Shown: positions 1-11,005, numbered from the stretch's first letter. The stretch: 64,000 bases of DNA from Takashimella koratensis (GCA_003116875.1 BCKT01000002.1:186001-250000), one strand, 5' to 3'. The notes: generated by a model not told the origin, from the sequence alone. Made by a program: numbers and translations.

Positions 1-71
1 TGCACATACTCATACTCATTTGATACTTGCGTTGATGCCAAGTTGTGCTGATTACTTGTGCTCACACCTAC

Positions 72-389
72 CTAACTTGTCCTAACACCAGCCTGACGTA
101 TTAGCCCCTGCCGCACCGCGATACAGCCTGGGCCTCTCAGTGCACCAATGAATGTTTTACTCACAAGGACAGGAGGAGACCGTCCCGCCTCAGCTGCCTG
201 AGAGGCCTTGGCGAGTGTGGTCGTTGCGATCAGCCGGTAGTGATCATGGACGAGGTCTTTCGCGATGCCAAAGGCTTCAAACGCCTCGTCGATAGGACCG
301 ATGCCGAGCAGACCATTGGCCCTAACGATCTGTTTGACGTTGTGGACGCCGTGAATGAGTTCCAGGTAGCTGAAGTCGCGAGGTGCCAT
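72..389 (-). CDS. hypothetical protein, 5' part of a gene
   Basis: An open frame starts at an ATG at 389 and runs leftward. The first ~75 residues look like a soluble alpha-helical segment (IVRANGLLGIGPIDEAFEAF, then an Ala-rich helix) with no recognised domain. A donor-like GTGAGT starts at 164, so the coding exon may end near 165 and continue in exons to the left; the residues after it (SKTFIGALRG) would then be intron. It diverges from the plus-strand gene that begins near 0.6 kb. The family is not recognised. Confidence 0.35.
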   Translation of the reverse strand: MAPRDFSYLELIHGVHNVKQIVRANGLLGIGPIDEAFEAFGIAKDLVHDHYRLIATTTLAKASQAAEAGRSPPVLVSKTFIGALRGPGCIAVRQGLIRQAGVRTS

Positions 390-621
390 GTCGACGCGTG
401 ACAGAAAGATGAAGACGCGTTACGCCGCGTAATCTGCTTTTTCTAATTCCTTTTCTCCCATCAAAGGCCTGGATTATTGGGCTACCTCGACTACTACAAC
501 TGACTTGGTTCTGCCTGTTCTACTGTTGCCGCTGGTAAGTGCCATAGCTCCCTTGTTCACACTCTACCCCCCGTGAAGCGAGCTCTGACGCTAACTCCGT
601 CCGTTCGTGACCGACCTGTAG

Positions 622-1243
622 ACCCCTGCACGGAATGCGAAAATCTCAACGGCAGGAAGCTTTGCGTCGGGGGAGTCGCCATCTGGACTCTTGCTTTCAC
701 CGAGACCGAGATCATCGCCAACCTCCAGGAAGACGAGCGGGACAAGGATATCGTCATAATGGTTCACCGGGTGCATCAACTGAGCGCTCGTGAACAAGAC
801 CTGCGGACACGCGGTCACTCTCGGTCTCGACACATACGAGACCATGAAGCTCAAGCGACACAAGGCTCCGTCCAGACCCTGCGTGACCTCAGTTGGGTGA
901 GTGCCGCTGGCAAGAAGCGGCATCAGTACGGCTTTGCTGACACCTTGGAAGGTCCGTGACATCTGGGATCTGGCCGAAGAGCTCCGCAAGGCACGCAACA
1001 TCTTCTTTGGGCGCAAGATTGAAGGGGATATCATGGAGGCAAGGGGAAAGCTGCTCAAGGTGAGTCAAGGAGTGGTTCAGCAGCTGGTCCAGCAGCTGGT
1101 CCAGCAACTGATCCCACATGATATAGTTGCTCAAAAAGTTCCATCCGACCGGCCGCGCGCGTGCCCCGCCGTCGAGGACGCACCAGCAGCGCTACGACGA
1201 CGCGCTTGCTGCCTTTGAGAACATCGAGCCCCGCCTCTTTTGA
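622..1243 (+). CDS. hypothetical protein (5' end unresolved)
   Basis: Three exons are supported: 622-896, 952-1059 and 1127-1243. Donors are GTGAGT (897 and 1060) and acceptors GGAAG (951) and TATAG (1126). Frame is kept across both junctions. The C-terminal ~75 residues are charged and helical (DIWDLAEELRKARNIFFGRK, ending AFENIEPRLF-stop). An acceptor at 621 and a GTAAGT at about 535 suggest a further upstream exon, but no suitable ATG was found there, so the N-terminus is open or the gene is broken. The intron at 1060 contains three tandem copies of a CAGCTGGTC-type unit. No family recognised. Confidence 0.4.
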
Positions 1244-2262
1244 GCCACTGCCTCAGTGCCGCCTTTTGAGTGCCACCTCAGTTTCCATTCTCCCCACGTC
1301 TGCCGGTTTCTTTGCTTTGTGGTCTGTAAATCTTTTGCGCAATGATTTCCCCCCTCTCTCATTCTTGACCCATTTTCGATAAAACCACTTTTCCCCCCCT
1401 CGACTACCAATCCTCTCATCGTACTTCGTTTCCATCTGCATGCTCTCGACCTATACTTTTTGGGCTCCCTCATGCTTCAGATGAATCTGTTTTCAGTGTG
1501 ACGGTGTGATCGTGTGTTGCGCTGAAGACAGAGCCACTGATCCAGATCCACTCGTTGCAGACATGAGCTTGCGCCAGACAAGAGAGGCTCTGGAAGAGGT
1601 AATGGCGCGATGGTGGACATTGACACGGTTGGAGAGCATGTGCAAGTCAAGATGGACGGAGGAGACCGCCCACTGTGGATCTGGACAGGTGGTCGCAATC
1701 GAGGCAGGCTGGATCGGCTCCTTGTCGCTCCTTCGGCTATGGACATCGGTGTCGGAGATGTTTGAAGCTCGCCAAAGGCGGCCGGAGTGGGTAAGGACGT
1801 GGATAAGCAGTGTTTTGTTGGAGAAGTAGGGGGCCAAGCGGGACGAGTAAGGGGGAGAGTTGTTGAAAACGCAAAACACACAATACGCGTACTGCACTGG
1901 GATGGAGAGACGTTCAATGGCAATGGTCGCGGCAAATTGATTGTCCATGCTGCCTGATCTGCGAGGAGGGACTGGGGTGTGGACAGTGAGTGCCGTTTGT
2001 GATTGCCACCGTCAATCCTCGACATTACTCGAGAATCAAGCTGAGCCTCCCGCGGCCGCCTAGCACGCATCCTTGTAACCGACGGGTGTTGTGCACGGTG
2101 TGAACGAGAGGGTGTCGCTGCGGAGCGCAAAGCCATAGTGATCTTGTTAGTGAGCTGCGCAATGCATGAAACTCTATCTCCAAACATCACGCGACCCACT
2201 TTGCCCCCTCTCACACTACCACTACCCCCTTTTCCACCCGCACCTGCCCCACATATGTCACG
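1244..2262. other. interval without a supported gene
   Basis: Long frames exist on both strands (for example minus 1477-2439), but they are Ser/Pro/Arg-rich, carry no recognisable motif or splice-supported continuation, and overlap each other. I see no gene here that I can support. The last ~100 bases are C/T-rich and may be the leader of the gene that starts at 2263. Confidence 0.4.
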
Positions 2263-3608
2263 ATGGCCCCTTTGGCCCCCTCTGATACCAAGTCCCATCG
2301 ATTTGATGACGACGTTACGCTCGATATGCCCCCAATCCATGCCTGCGACGATTTTCCCCAGCACACGCCCGTCCCTACCAACGTTGTTGCCTTTGTGAGT
2401 CCCTGCCTTCTCCATCCTGTCGTCTCCATCCTTTGTCATACAACCTAATTCCTTATGGTTTGATGCTGCTGGCCCCTTGTTAGATCAACCGCATCATCCA
2501 GCACCGTTACTCGCTCGTCACCCTCGACGCCAATCAGCAGGAGGATCGTACCCGCCTGGACGCGAGCGACGTTCCTTTCTTAGAGAAGTGGCTTGACACC
2601 CTTCGAGGCGCAAGTTTAGGTTGAATTTACGTAAAGCGGTGACGACAAGGTTAAGGTTAACGCTAGAGTCGGTCGTGGGGCGGCGAGTCCTAGGTTTCAA
2701 GTCCCCTCAGCTGGCTGATCTTGGATGGTAGTAACTCGTCTATTTAAAGGCTCGTCGTCTCAGCAAGCGACTCCATCCTCTCTTACAATCCTCACGGGTT
2801 TCAAGGTCTGTTTGTTGGTTGCGGGATTCCAGGACTTCGACGAGGCACCACCCAAGGAGTCGATTCGTCAAAAGAACTACCGACTGACGAAGGGTGAGCA
2901 CACTTGATACTTTTGTGATTGACACGACCAGCGGAATTGGAGAAGTCTGACCCCGAGCGCCTCCATGGACACGGTCTCGCTGTGTCCCTCAAGGTTGTCC
3001 CCGCGGGCCATTGCAAACTTTGCGGCTTGGACGGATTTGGCCGTCCAACCTGGAAGCCGCACGCGGTCTATTTCCTCGACAACAGCTGCGTGCTTCAAAG
3101 CGCCAAGTGAGGTTCGCCACGCTAGTGGCGGACCGAGCTGGCGCGACTTTCCAGCACGCTACAAACCTTCCCAAGCTCAAGAATCAAAAATATTCGGCGG
3201 TCATAGTTAACGATGATGTCGCTGCCGAAGAGGATGACGTACCGGCGATTGCGAGTTCTAGCGCCGTCAACACCATCCCAGCTGCTCACAGAGGCGTGAC
3301 GGAGGCGACCGACTATGAAACCATGACGGTCGCGGAGGGCCTCTGCAAGACTTGCGGGACGACGAAAGCCCAGCGTGGGCGGGGAGTCCAGGCGAGGAAA
3401 CTAATTTTTAGTGATGGGTCGACAACTATGGATGGGCAGTGCAACGGTGAGTTTATCGAACTTTCCAAATGCTGAGACTCTTTCAGCGTGTACACAGTAC
3501 TCGAAAGTTACACAAGACCTTATCCGGCGTCTTGACGCTGTTAATAAGAAGAGGCGAGAGCTTGGAATGGCGCCGTGGTCCAGGAAGGGAGACATGAGGG
3601 GGATCTGA
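2263..3608 (+). CDS. putative degenerate GATA-type zinc finger protein
   Basis: The proposed start is ATG 2263. Exons supported by phase: 2263-2394, 2484-2609, 2833-2893, from 2932 on, an exon ending at 3446, and 3487-3608. The C-terminal exons give CKTCGTTK, a 28-residue loop and CNAC, a C-x2-C ... C-N-A-C arrangement like a GATA finger but with an overlong loop and without the usual VWR. The intron at 3447-3486 interrupts the Ala codon of CNAC (G|CG). The GATA gene at 48.4 kb has its intron at the same codon and phase, which argues for common descent. A second half-finger (CKLCG, 3012-3026) lies upstream. The intron at 2610-2832 would be GC-AG (GCAAGT donor). A repeat copy at 3088-3195 lies between the two half-fingers, probably in an intron. 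The gene may be decaying; the middle exon borders are uncertain. Confidence 0.45.
3088..3195 (-). repeat. U6-flank repeat, copy A
   Basis: About 105 bases nearly identical to 10007-10110. It holds a CGCCAC-gcta-GTGGCG hairpin and ends in the A-run that corresponds to the terminator of the U6 gene at 10.8 kb. Only the flank downstream of U6 is present here, not U6 itself. It lies inside the degenerate GATA-finger gene. Confidence 0.7.
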
Positions 3609-3897
3609 ATTGCTTTGTAGTCTATGTGTCATAGCGGAACTATTTTCGTTACCCAGATAACGAAATACGCTAAGACATGAGACGAAGGGTATATATACAT
3701 CACGAACCCAGGAGAGATAGATGTTCCCTTCGTCGAATGAATATCTTGTCATACTCGACATCAACGATTCTAGTCAGATAACCTATCAGAGGGTAACCGC
3801 CGCTACCGCTACAACACTATGATCAGTAGCGATCCGTAATGTTAACAATCGAAGAAATTCATTGCAATATACACGGTGACCACGAACCTACACAAGC
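3609..3897. other. intergenic, convergent genes
   Basis: An A/T-richer spacer between the ends of the plus-strand zinc-finger gene and the long minus-strand gene. No conserved frame or RNA gene seen. Confidence 0.4.
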
Positions 3898-6572
3898 TCA
3901 GCGCCTCGGACTCAATCTCCACCCCTCGTTTGTCAGATCAATGAAGTATTTAAAGCGTGACACTCGACAAGGGTGATGAATGAGTGCAGCAAAGGTGATG
4001 AAAACAATTACGAAGGTGGGATGAAACCAGATTCGAAAGATAACAACGAGGCAAGTGTGAAAGTTCTCCCTCCCGTACCGACGCGTCGCTTCAATATCAT
4101 CTCTGCCTCGCGGCGCCAACACGGAGACCCCCAATCTCTCGGCAAGGCGGACGGCTCGGAACATCGACTCGGCTGACTCGGGTGGAAGAAGCATGGGATT
4201 CTCCCCGAGACACGAGAAGCATGGTTCAGGCTCGGTTTGGTCGTAGCCAAGGGAACGAAAGGGGAAGAGCAGAGCGCCGAGCCACCTCGCTTGATTATCG
4301 CGATCCTTGGCCCAGGGAACGTTCTGTGGTCAGAAAACAGGCAAGCGAGTCACTCACCTTGGCTCTCGTGCCAATGGAACAAAAAATCACCATCCCATTC
4401 GCAAACTCCTTCAAGCTTCCCAAGATGCTCAACGCCTCTGCACAAGCCTCCCTCTCCACTCCCAGTCCCGTCACTTTCAAACTAGCCTCGTCAAAGACGA
4501 GGCTGACTGCGGTCGACCACGCGGGAAACCGATCGCTGTGTTGGATGATAGCGAAGATTATAGAAAGGCGTTTTACGAGTTGCCAGTAGACAGAGATAAA
4601 AGCGGAATTATGTTTGTACATGCACTTAGATGCCTGCAAACGCCAAAGTCAGCTCATATTTGAACAGTTGAACTTAAACCCTGTAGCACGTACGTTTAGG
4701 CAAGCCAATGAATCGTTCCACAACGCAACATCAAAGCTCATACACTCCCTCAAAGCCACAGCACCTTCTCGAAGCCTCTTCTGGACAAAGTCATCTGATC
4801 GACGAATCGAGAACTTTTCGTCGTGCTGCTCCGCCACAATCTTCTCGGCTAGCGGATCATCCCCGCGATGGATGGCCATAAGAATCGCTACAGAGGTTTG
4901 AAGAGGGCCAGGTGAGAGCCAAGTTCCTCCCAAGAAGGTTTGGGCGTCGCTCTGGATAGCAGTAGACCACAAGTCTACGGATCGGTCGAGGCTGGGAGCG
5001 ACGTTATGCGACGAATTCGGGTCGACGGCGATCGTGGAGCCCTTGTCGGTACCGCTGACCTCTGCATCATCTTCGTCCCACTGCATCTCTTCTCCATCAC
5101 CGGTACCCTCCTCCTCGTCCCCCAGCCCATCATCATGCGTATGCTCGTCCTTTGCTCCACCTTCCCTCTGCCACTTTCGATGACGCAGGCCGAATGGACC
5201 ACTGCTTGCAGACGGTCCCTCGATGGTCACGGCGTTGCTCGCAGGAATCCGCTTCAGTTCTTTCACCAGCACCTTCCCAGCCAGGTCGACAGCATCGATG
5301 ACGACACGTCGCAGCTTGGCGAGGAAACTGTCGTGTTTCTGAATGTCGGGGACGTTGACAGCGGCGGGGTCGAGTCGTTTGCGAGCGATATTGGTGAGTT
5401 CAGAACCAATGACCTACATATCAGCAAAGGTCTGAGCATGTCAACTCACGTCTCGTGCTTGGGTGAACTGCTGGGCGATGACCAATGAGGCCGCCATGTC
5501 CTCTGTAGTTTCGCCGAGTGGGGGTGCTCCAAGGACATACTTGACCGTCAGTAGTCAAAGTTGGTCCCAAACTCACTGTAGACAGGGTAAAGAGACCATT
5601 GGATCTGTCATTGTCACGAATACGGACGGCTTCACGGACGAAAGCGCCGATGAAGGTGTTCCATACAAAACGAAACTCTTTTTGCTCCTGTGGACGTGTC
5701 AGATCAGCCCCCCAACAGACACACACACACACACATAGCCCCGTGTAGACTGACCTGCAAAGACATCTTGAGCACCTTCGTCATATCAACCGCGCTCATC
5801 CCAATCGCTCGCTGACGGTAAAGCACACCATGCCATCCGATCTCTCCTGCAGCATCTAGTGCCGCCAACTGCGAAGACCTGGCGAACTGTTTCACCTCTT
5901 CATCCAGACTAAGCCGTTAGTGAATGTCAGGCCCTGCACGTACACGTCACGGCGCCAGCGCTGGTCAAAGAGATTCCCAAGCTTCCACAAGTCGGTATCT
6001 CGTCCGATCTGCCGCTGTGGGATCCTGAATCCGACTTCGGCATAGACTCGACATGCAGTGGTATAGAAAACCTCGGAGAGGTCGAGGAGCTCGAGGTCGA
6101 CTCGCTCGGTCCCGCCCGGGATGATCATGGTCTTTTGCTTCTTTACGTACTCAGTTCTCTTGACCCTCTTCGCCTCGTCTCGCAGCAGCTGGTAGAATGT
6201 CGCAGGTTGGTAAAACACAACGCCCTCGGGGTACTCTGGATGGCCGCCAGTCACCTCCTTGATGGCGTCAGCGAGTAGTCCGAAGTGCCCGGCGGGGACC
6301 TCGCCAGACAAGCTCTGGATGGTAACGTCGCGGTAGCCCGCGACCCGAAGGAGGAGGTCGAAAACGTGCTCGAGCAACGGTCTATGATACCAAACCTCGC
6401 AAGTGACATCGTACGGATACAGCCACTTGGTTGCACCGACGATGAGGTGTCTCTTTTCGGGAGTGATGACATCGTAGTCGGACCTGCCGCTGGTCGCGAG
6501 CCAGTGCGAGTGAATGGGGCGGGTTGGGGGCTGGCGAGGAACCCAATCAACGACGATCTTGTCCGAGGGCAT
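3898..6572 (-). CDS. large hypothetical multi-exon protein
   Basis: Start is ATG 6572 (MPSDKIVVDWVPRQ). Frame is kept across at least five short introns: near 5950-5915 (donor GTACGT, branch CTAAC, acceptor TTAG), 5.75-5.70 kb, 5.57-5.54 kb, 5.45-5.42 kb, 4.69-4.63 kb and 4.36-4.32 kb. The protein is over 700 residues. It has a folded N-terminal ~220 residues (KWLYPYDVTCEVWYH, EYPEGVVFYQPATFYQLL), a helical middle, an acidic stretch (DEEEGTGDGEEMQWDEDD) and a folded C-terminal part (NVPWAKDRDNQARWLGALLF). There is no signal peptide, TM segment or catalytic motif that I recognise. The 3' end is uncertain: another intron after RRYG (about 4070) may precede the true stop. Splicing consistency makes it a real gene; function unknown. 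Confidence 0.65.
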
Positions 6573-6734
6573 GGTGCTTGTGAAGGGTGGGGCTAACTTT
6601 GAGGTTGAGTAAGTGCGAGTGGGTATTGTGAGGTGCGAGTTATACGCAGAAACAGGTGAAAATTTGCATGATCATTGCTTGGATGAGGTTGGGGCGTGCA
6701 GTATCAATGCAGAATGATGTGTATAGGAATGGGT

Positions 6735-6760
6735 TTGTGTGTGTGTGTGTGTGTGTGTGT
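6735..6760. repeat. (GT)n microsatellite
   Basis: About 12 uninterrupted GT units upstream of the large hypothetical gene and before the small gene at 6.85 kb. Confidence 0.9.
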
Positions 6761-6848
6761 CAGTCTGGGCGTAGAGTAAGCAGCCGACGGTAACGCGTCA
6801 CGCTCGCTCGTCATCCTCACCGCGTCCTTCCCACCCTCATCCGCAACC

Positions 6849-7426
6849 ATGGTAGGCTACCCGCACACCCATCCCATCTTCCCCTCTTCTCCTCTTCCCC
6901 TCCCCCTCCTCCCTTGGTCGTCGACTCCCGGGTGTGATGAGCAGTCGCTGTGATGAATATGGCCAGGATGACGAGTACATCATGTCCTTTCAAACAATCA
7001 TGACAAGGCGTGACAGGGAGACAATGGGGGCGCATGGATGTAACACGGGGTTAGATGACCACTGACATTGTATCCTAGTCGACCAGAGACCCGAACGCGA
7101 GCGACGGCCACAAGAGCGAGGGGAAAACGGTGAGGAAGAGGAAGGGAGGGGAGAGAATAGGTGTTGAAGAAGAGGCGGGAGATGGGGAGGAGGCCAAGGA
7201 GGGAGTAGTCGCTGGGAAGAGAGAGAGTGAGGGATTGCCAAAGAAGGCAAAGACCGGAGGACCGCGGGTGAGTTTCAAACACATGATGTATAGCAGGCAC
7301 TCATGAGTATTAGATGGACCCGGCGGAACAGGATATCGATCGGAGGAACAGAGGTGGAGAAGGGGTAAGTCGTTCTTTACCTGCGAAACCATAGACCCCG
7401 AAGCTCATAAACCACAGTTAGCATAG
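6849..7426 (+). CDS. small basic/acidic hypothetical protein (83 aa)
   Basis: Four exons: ATG alone (6849-6851), 7079-7267, 7314-7364 and 7418-7426. All junctions are phase 0, with donors GTAGGC, GTGAGT and GTAAGT and acceptors CCTAG, TTAG and CACAG. The start codon is followed at once by the first intron. The product is hydrophilic and low in complexity, rich in K/R/E/G (VRKRKGGERIG, LPKKAKTGG), with a basic KKAK patch that could be a nuclear signal, and ends GGEGLA. No domain recognised. It is likely a short disordered protein; four consistent introns argue for a genuine gene. Confidence 0.55.
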
Positions 7427-10006
7427 CGTGTGATAGATGATCTAGATGCGTTCGTCACGACTCGCGAACAAAAGGGGCATGAGCGTGGGAGAGGGGATCA
7501 GCTGGTCTATGCGTCAGATTCGAGGAGAGATTGAGAGGGGGATTGACAAGCGTGACAAAGGGACACGATTGTCGTTCTGAAGGCTGTGTGACGAGCGCTC
7601 CAACCACGCCCGAAGGTGAGCGACAATCAGGGTGACCCGTGCGTGAGGAATTGGGAGGAAGATTGTAACGACGGAGAGGGCGAGGTGGAGACACGAGGGA
7701 ATGTGCAAGGACGGATAGATCGCGAGGAGACCTCGTTGTGAGGGCGTAGCGCGGTGTCAGCAAAGGGGTTACGCCCTATTGTCGGTTTCACGGAGAAGGG
7801 CCATTTTTGTTCCAAGCAACGGCAACAAAGGACGGGGGACGGATGCCGGGGAGGTGTCGAAGGGCGAAGAGGTCGAGAGGTCGAGGTGGGCGGGAAGAAG
7901 TGGGGTGGCTGGCGGGAGGGCTGAGGACAGAGGGGTCAGGCTTAACCCCACATCGTCGAGACGGAACAAAAGGACAAGAAATCATCTTTGGCCTTTTTGT
8001 TTTCGGTACTATTACCCGGTTGGCACGTGGGATCGCCGGAACGCCTTTAACACGAGACTTGACACTGCTTGACTGGTTGACAACGGTGGACCACTGTTAT
8101 TTGCTATCGTGGCCCGGCAGGCGCGCAGGCGCCCTGCAGGTGCCTACCTGGACGCCGTTCAACCATGACTTTTCCAGCCATTGTTGCGAGGCGCCTGACT
8201 GGTACCTAGATCCGGTTGGTGTCAGCACAAGAGTGTCAGCGCGTGTGGATCAGCCGCGATGATACCGAGATGGATGAGGCGTTGGGGTCAATGGGAGCGA
8301 TTGGAGATTGAGGGCTAGGATAACGTCAGAGGGCGGTTCGGAGATGATCATCAAAAGCAAATGCGCGTTAAGATGGGGGTCACAATGTGGGCTGGAATGA
8401 GAATTAGAATGCTGTCAGAATGCGGTGCGAATGCGGTGCGAATGCGCGTCCGATGGTCGTCCAATGCGGGTCAGAGTGAGGTGATATGGGACGGGGAACG
8501 GTAGCCAAGTCCAGGAGTATACGCACACGACGTGCACGTATGAATCGACACCGACGTGAGGCGGTCCGCAGCTGTGACCATCCTGGGCAGAGTCAGAGAC
8601 AAACTTGTCATATCACAGTGATCGCCCGATCCGAATAGTCCACGCCTCTGCTGACTCACAAACCATGCACTCGCGCATCCAGTGATAATAATCGAGACAA
8701 GGAGACACGCCCAGTCATTGGCGGCACCTCCATCGCCGTCAAGTGAGTAATGGGAACATTGTAAAGATCTGGGACTCGACGAGTCGCGGTTTCTGTACAC
8801 CAGAGCGCGTGGGATGCGCAACTTAGTGGACAGGCGTCATCTGGCGGACGACGAGAGGACGGCACACTGGGAACCCCAGAAGGATGGCACCCGGGCGCCC
8901 GGGCGCAAGGTCCGGGCAACATACAGGCAGGAGAGGAGAGGACGCGATGGCGCAGGGCTAATCCATCACGAGAGTTGGGTCCTTTGATGGCTGCCGCTAA
9001 ATGAGGCACTCACAGAGTTTGTGCTTTTACCCATTATCCCCGTCCGCGTGGGCAACATGCGATGGCGTGTTGTCGCCGCCTATATATCTAAATTTGTCGC
9101 CTCGCTTTCCTGTTCATCACTGCCTGTGCTGACTTGTTTGCCATTCCCTCGTATGCAGCTCGCTGTCGTCCTTCCACCCAGTTCGCTGTTTTTACAGTGT
9201 TGAACGCGGTCGGAAGCTCGTCGTGGATTGGGTAAAAGAGATGAAATGACGGTGAGGGATCTTTCTGGGTTTCGCTCGCCGTGAACACTGTTCAGCGTCG
9301 GTTATGTAGGCCCTTACCCCCGGCCGCGCCAAAAGCATACCATACACATGTAAACGAACCCCCAGATCACGCAGGCAACCTCCGAGCACGCTTTACAGCT
9401 CAAAAAATAGCCATCTGCTCCGAAGAGCCAATCCTCTCACACGAAGTGCTGCACAGGATCGCAGGTCGTTGCTGCTAGTCTACTCCGTCCCCCATTTCGG
9501 TAGGTAAACCCAGCGTCAACTCTGAAAAGTCCGGAGGCGTGAGTATTGGACGGAAGCAAACTGTTAAACTCGTCGGCTGACCGAGTAATGAGACACTGTT
9601 ACATGCTAGAATGAAGAGCATAATTAGAACGAGCTAGAAGGTCGGTGCTGGAGTTGCTATGTGGAGTTCTAGTTACCACTACGAATCACAACAGATCGAG
9701 GACAGTCCCCGATTAGGCTGGACAGAGGTGAGGATAGCGAGGAAGCAGCACATGACCGAGAAGGAGGCACATACCCCATAACATAGGTCATGCAGCGAAG
9801 AGCGGGCCAAATGTAGAGCACAGATACCATAGACTAGCCATCGCCAACTCAGAGATACTCGCACAGCGCTACGCCCACTACCGACATTAACTGCAACCGA
9901 CAACTGACCCAATCGGGGAGTGTCCCCGAACATAAAACAGAACCCTTATTCTTCTTTCCACAACGGGACACCTGACGCACGCCAGGTCCGACCGGAGGTC
10001 GGAACG
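7427..10006. other. gene-poor interval
   Basis: About 2.6 kb with only short overlapping frames on both strands and no splice-supported chain. It contains small GC-rich inverted repeats (near 8120-8150 and 8890-8905), a short direct repeat of GAATGCGGTGC units near 8420-8445, and a TCCGACC-gga-GGTCGGA hairpin at about 9987-10003. I see no supported gene. Confidence 0.4.
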
Positions 10007-10149
10007 GCGTGCTTCAAAGCACCAAGTGAGGTTCGCCACGCTAGTGGCGGACCGAGCTGGCGCGACTTCCCAGCACGCGACAAACCTTCCCAAGCCCAAG
10101 AATCAAAAAATATTAGGTCCGTAGACCACTCTCTAGCTCGAAGTTTGTC
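10007..10149 (-). pseudogene. U6 snRNA 3'-end fragment plus flank (repeat copy B)
   Basis: Read on the minus strand, 10149-10104 matches the last ~45 nt of the U6 gene at 10.8-11.0 kb with its T6 terminator (one substitution seen). The next ~95 bases match the repeat at 3088-3195. The U6 5' stem, ACAGAGA box and central domain are missing, so this is not a functional U6. It looks like a partial duplication that starts within U6 and runs into its 3' flank. Confidence 0.75.
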
Positions 10150-10710
10150 CGTGAATGGTGTAGGGGATCTAGGCGGACGGAGTGACAGGGTATGTAAGAA
10201 GGGCGGTAAGATTGCAGAGAGGCAATGAGCGGCATTGCCGAAGAGTGTTGTAGTCGGGAAACAGAACAATGGGGGAGTCAATGACAGCAATGACACACGC
10301 AAGTGCATGTGTCACATTGCCAAACGAGCCAAAGCATCTGAAGAGACACGGGCATGGCCTGACTTTGTCATGAGATGAGAGGACTGCGGGGACCCTTCTT
10401 CGGTTGGGTGATGTAAAGCAGAATGAGTGGTCTGAGCGCGGTGTGAATTTGGAAAAGTGGGAGGAAGCTTCACGTGACCGGATGGCGGAAGCAATTTTTT
10501 ATTTTTCACTGAGTTTTCCACCACAGAGCCCGAGCCCCCTCATCGCATAAATCACCGCTCACGAAATCGACTTCCCCCGACGTCCAACGCCGCTGCGCAA
10601 CCTTCAAATACGCTACAAAGCTCAGCGAGGGGTCAGATGAACGGGAGATGACCGCCACATGCAATATCCCCAAAAAAAACCGCCACTGTGCCAAGGGATG
10701 CATGAAAAAA
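10150..10710. other. interval without a gene
   Basis: Lies between the truncated U6 copy and the 43-bp repeat downstream of the intact U6. Only short frames; nothing supported. Confidence 0.4.
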
Positions 10711-10800
10711 CTTCCAGCACGTGATAACCCTTCCCGAGCCTCAGAAATCAACAAATCGACTTCCCAGCACGCGACAAACCTTCCCAAGCCCAAGAATCAA
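10711..10800 (-). repeat. two diverged ~43-bp units downstream of U6 (repeat copy C)
   Basis: Units at about 10711-10752 and 10758-10800 share the order CTTCCAGCAC...CCTTCCC...AGAATCA with several substitutions. The second unit is nearly identical to the matching parts of copies A (3.1 kb) and B (10.0 kb). Both lie directly 3' of the U6 terminator. Confidence 0.65.
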
Positions 10801-11005
10801 AAAATATTAGGTCCGTAGACCACTCTCTAGCTCGATGTTTGTCATCCTTATGCAGGGGCAATGCTAATCTTCTCTGTTGGAAACAAGGTTAGCTCGAAGT
10901 TAGATGGGGGGGAGGGGTCGGGGGAAGGTGTGTGGGGTTTCTCTAGCCCGAAACTCGCCTGTATCGTTCCAATTTTATCTTATGGCCCGCCCGAAAGCGG
11001 GCCGA
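10801..11005 (-). ncRNA. U6: U6 spliceosomal snRNA gene with an internal intron
   Basis: On the minus strand, exon 1 (about 11005-10959) has a 5' stem-loop (GGCCCGC paired with GCGGGCC), then AAAATTGGAACGATACAG. Exon 2 (10873 to about 10801) begins AGAAGATTAGC and continues with GCCCCTGC and AAGGATGACA, ending at a T6 terminator. Joining the exons restores GATACAGAGAAGATTAGC, the invariant U6 core. The 85-nt interruption (10958-10874) starts GCGAGT, has CTAAC branch-like sites at 10903-10899 and 10892-10888, and ends CAACAG. It therefore looks like a spliceosomal GC-AG intron placed inside the ACAGAGA box. A TATA-like element lies at 11056-11063. U6 introns are known in fission yeast and some basidiomycetous yeasts. 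U6 pairs with the 5' splice site and with U2 in the active spliceosome. Confidence 0.92.
10874..10958 (-). other. 85-nt intron in U6 snRNA
   Basis: Donor GCGAGT, a C/T-rich centre, branch motif CTAAC 14-18 nt before the acceptor, and acceptor CAACAG. Removal gives an uninterrupted ACAGAGA box. Confidence 0.85.

Noticed and set aside
1477..2439. 320-codon frame on the minus strand
   Set aside because: It starts at a non-ATG codon, has biased low-complexity composition and no motif, and overlaps exon 1 of the better-supported plus-strand gene at 2263.
2640..2720. GGTTTCAAGTCCC resembling a Pol III B box
   Set aside because: The flanking sequence does not fold into a tRNA; it lies inside a predicted intron.
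7455..9009. Several 60-150-codon frames on both strands
   Set aside because: Arg/Ser/Pro-rich shadows of GC-rich DNA without splice-supported continuation.
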